Positions 39,855 through 40,150 of a stretch of DNA of 40,150 nt are shown here, in pieces. The notes under the pieces are model-generated. The model did no database searches. It had not been told where the DNA came from and was given only the letters and a program-made list of their open reading frames with translations. The position numbers and the translations under genes are program-made. The stretch comes from Actinomadura harenae (GTDB taxonomy: Bacteria > Actinomycetota > Actinomycetes > Streptosporangiales > Streptosporangiaceae). How positions within the stretch are numbered: the first letter of the stretch is position 1; each line of letters begins with the position of its first letter. The stretch covers positions 1-40,150 of the forward strand of contig NZ_RFFG01000073.1 in NCBI RefSeq assembly GCF_003696215.1, read 5' to 3'.

Positions 39855-40150
39855 CTAGGCAAGGGAAATTCGCGTCCGCCGGATCGCGTCCACCTGGCGG
39901 TGCCCCCGCGATCCTCGGGCCGTCCCGGGGCGGGTGCCCCGATCCGGTCTTGCTGCTGTCGCGGTGGGCGTCGTACCGGTCGCCTCAACCGCGGGTCCAC
40001 TGTAGTCCGCCCCCTCCGGGGTTCACGCACCGGGGCACCGGACTCGCCGCGCGCGGCGTCCCGTGCGCGCCCGACCTGCGGCGTCTCCGCGGCCCGCCCG
40101 CCGGGACGCCCGGAACCGGGGGCGCGGGGGCCGGTCCTCCCGGCGGCCCG
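39855..40150. other. Gene-free region upstream of ctaB
   Basis: Nearly 300 bases at the window edge. The open frames here have no ribosome sites or familiar protein features. It should hold the ctaB promoter and possibly that of a divergent gene beyond the edge, but I see no clear promoter pair or dyad. Confidence 0.5.

Noticed and set aside
1..40150. tRNA, rRNA, CRISPR and mobile element signatures
   Set aside because: I looked for T-loop-like motifs, regularly spaced repeats and transposase or integrase motifs and saw none that hold up by eye. A covariance-model scan would be the decisive test for small RNAs.

Overview
The window looks like chromosomal DNA of a high-GC actinomycete. GC content is very high, third codon positions are strongly G/C, GTG starts are common, and adjacent genes often overlap by four bases. 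The gene set fits the order Streptosporangiales: an actinobacterial suf operon with a Rieske ferredoxin, a Cfp30B-like VOC protein, a PrcB proteasome subunit, and ctaA/ctaB. An Actinomadura-like (Thermomonosporaceae) source is my inference, not something the sequence proves. I saw no tRNA, rRNA, CRISPR array, transposase or phage gene.

Layout. 0.1-12.9 kb is a mosaic of small units: an ABC exporter (minus), a secreted S15-type peptidase (plus), a crotonase-family enzyme, a small HTH protein and an ABC-F ATPase (all minus), a two-domain VOC protein, a small membrane protein and a degenerate EAL-CBS protein (all plus), then a NarL-type two-component pair and a methyltransferase (minus). 13.05-19.75 kb is a compact minus-strand iron-sulfur assembly operon, sufR-sufB-sufD-Rieske-sufC-sufS-sufU-sufT, with several start/stop overlaps and a good candidate iron-regulator (IdeR/DmdR/DtxR) box upstream of sufR. 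19.8-28.8 kb is a minus-strand arginine-deiminase region: an ArcD-like permease, arcA, arcB and arcC, followed by a second permease, a tandem universal stress protein and a third permease that is a clear paralogue of the first. Together these could convert arginine to ornithine, ammonia, CO2 and ATP, with membrane exchange of arginine and ornithine and a stress protein alongside, as expected for survival under energy or oxygen limitation.

29.2-34.5 kb holds a DUF3040-like membrane protein, an isolated ATP synthase gamma subunit gene with no other atp genes beside it, a two-gene ABC export system, an EamA transporter, and an isolated proteasome beta subunit with an intact Thr/Asp/Lys catalytic set but no prcA, pup, dop, mpa or pafA beside it. 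34.5-36.2 kb is a PolX-type DNA polymerase with a PHP domain. 36.3-39.8 kb is a minus-strand heme A module (ctaA and ctaB) with a PrsW-family membrane protease between the two genes. The last ~300 bases hold no gene I can support.

The most unusual items are the two orphan subunits of large complexes (AtpG and PrcB) within 5 kb of each other, the catalytically degraded EAL-CBS protein, the putative iron box ahead of sufR, and the pair of paralogous permeases flanking the arginine-deiminase/USP cluster. I did not find a clearly new multi-gene system.
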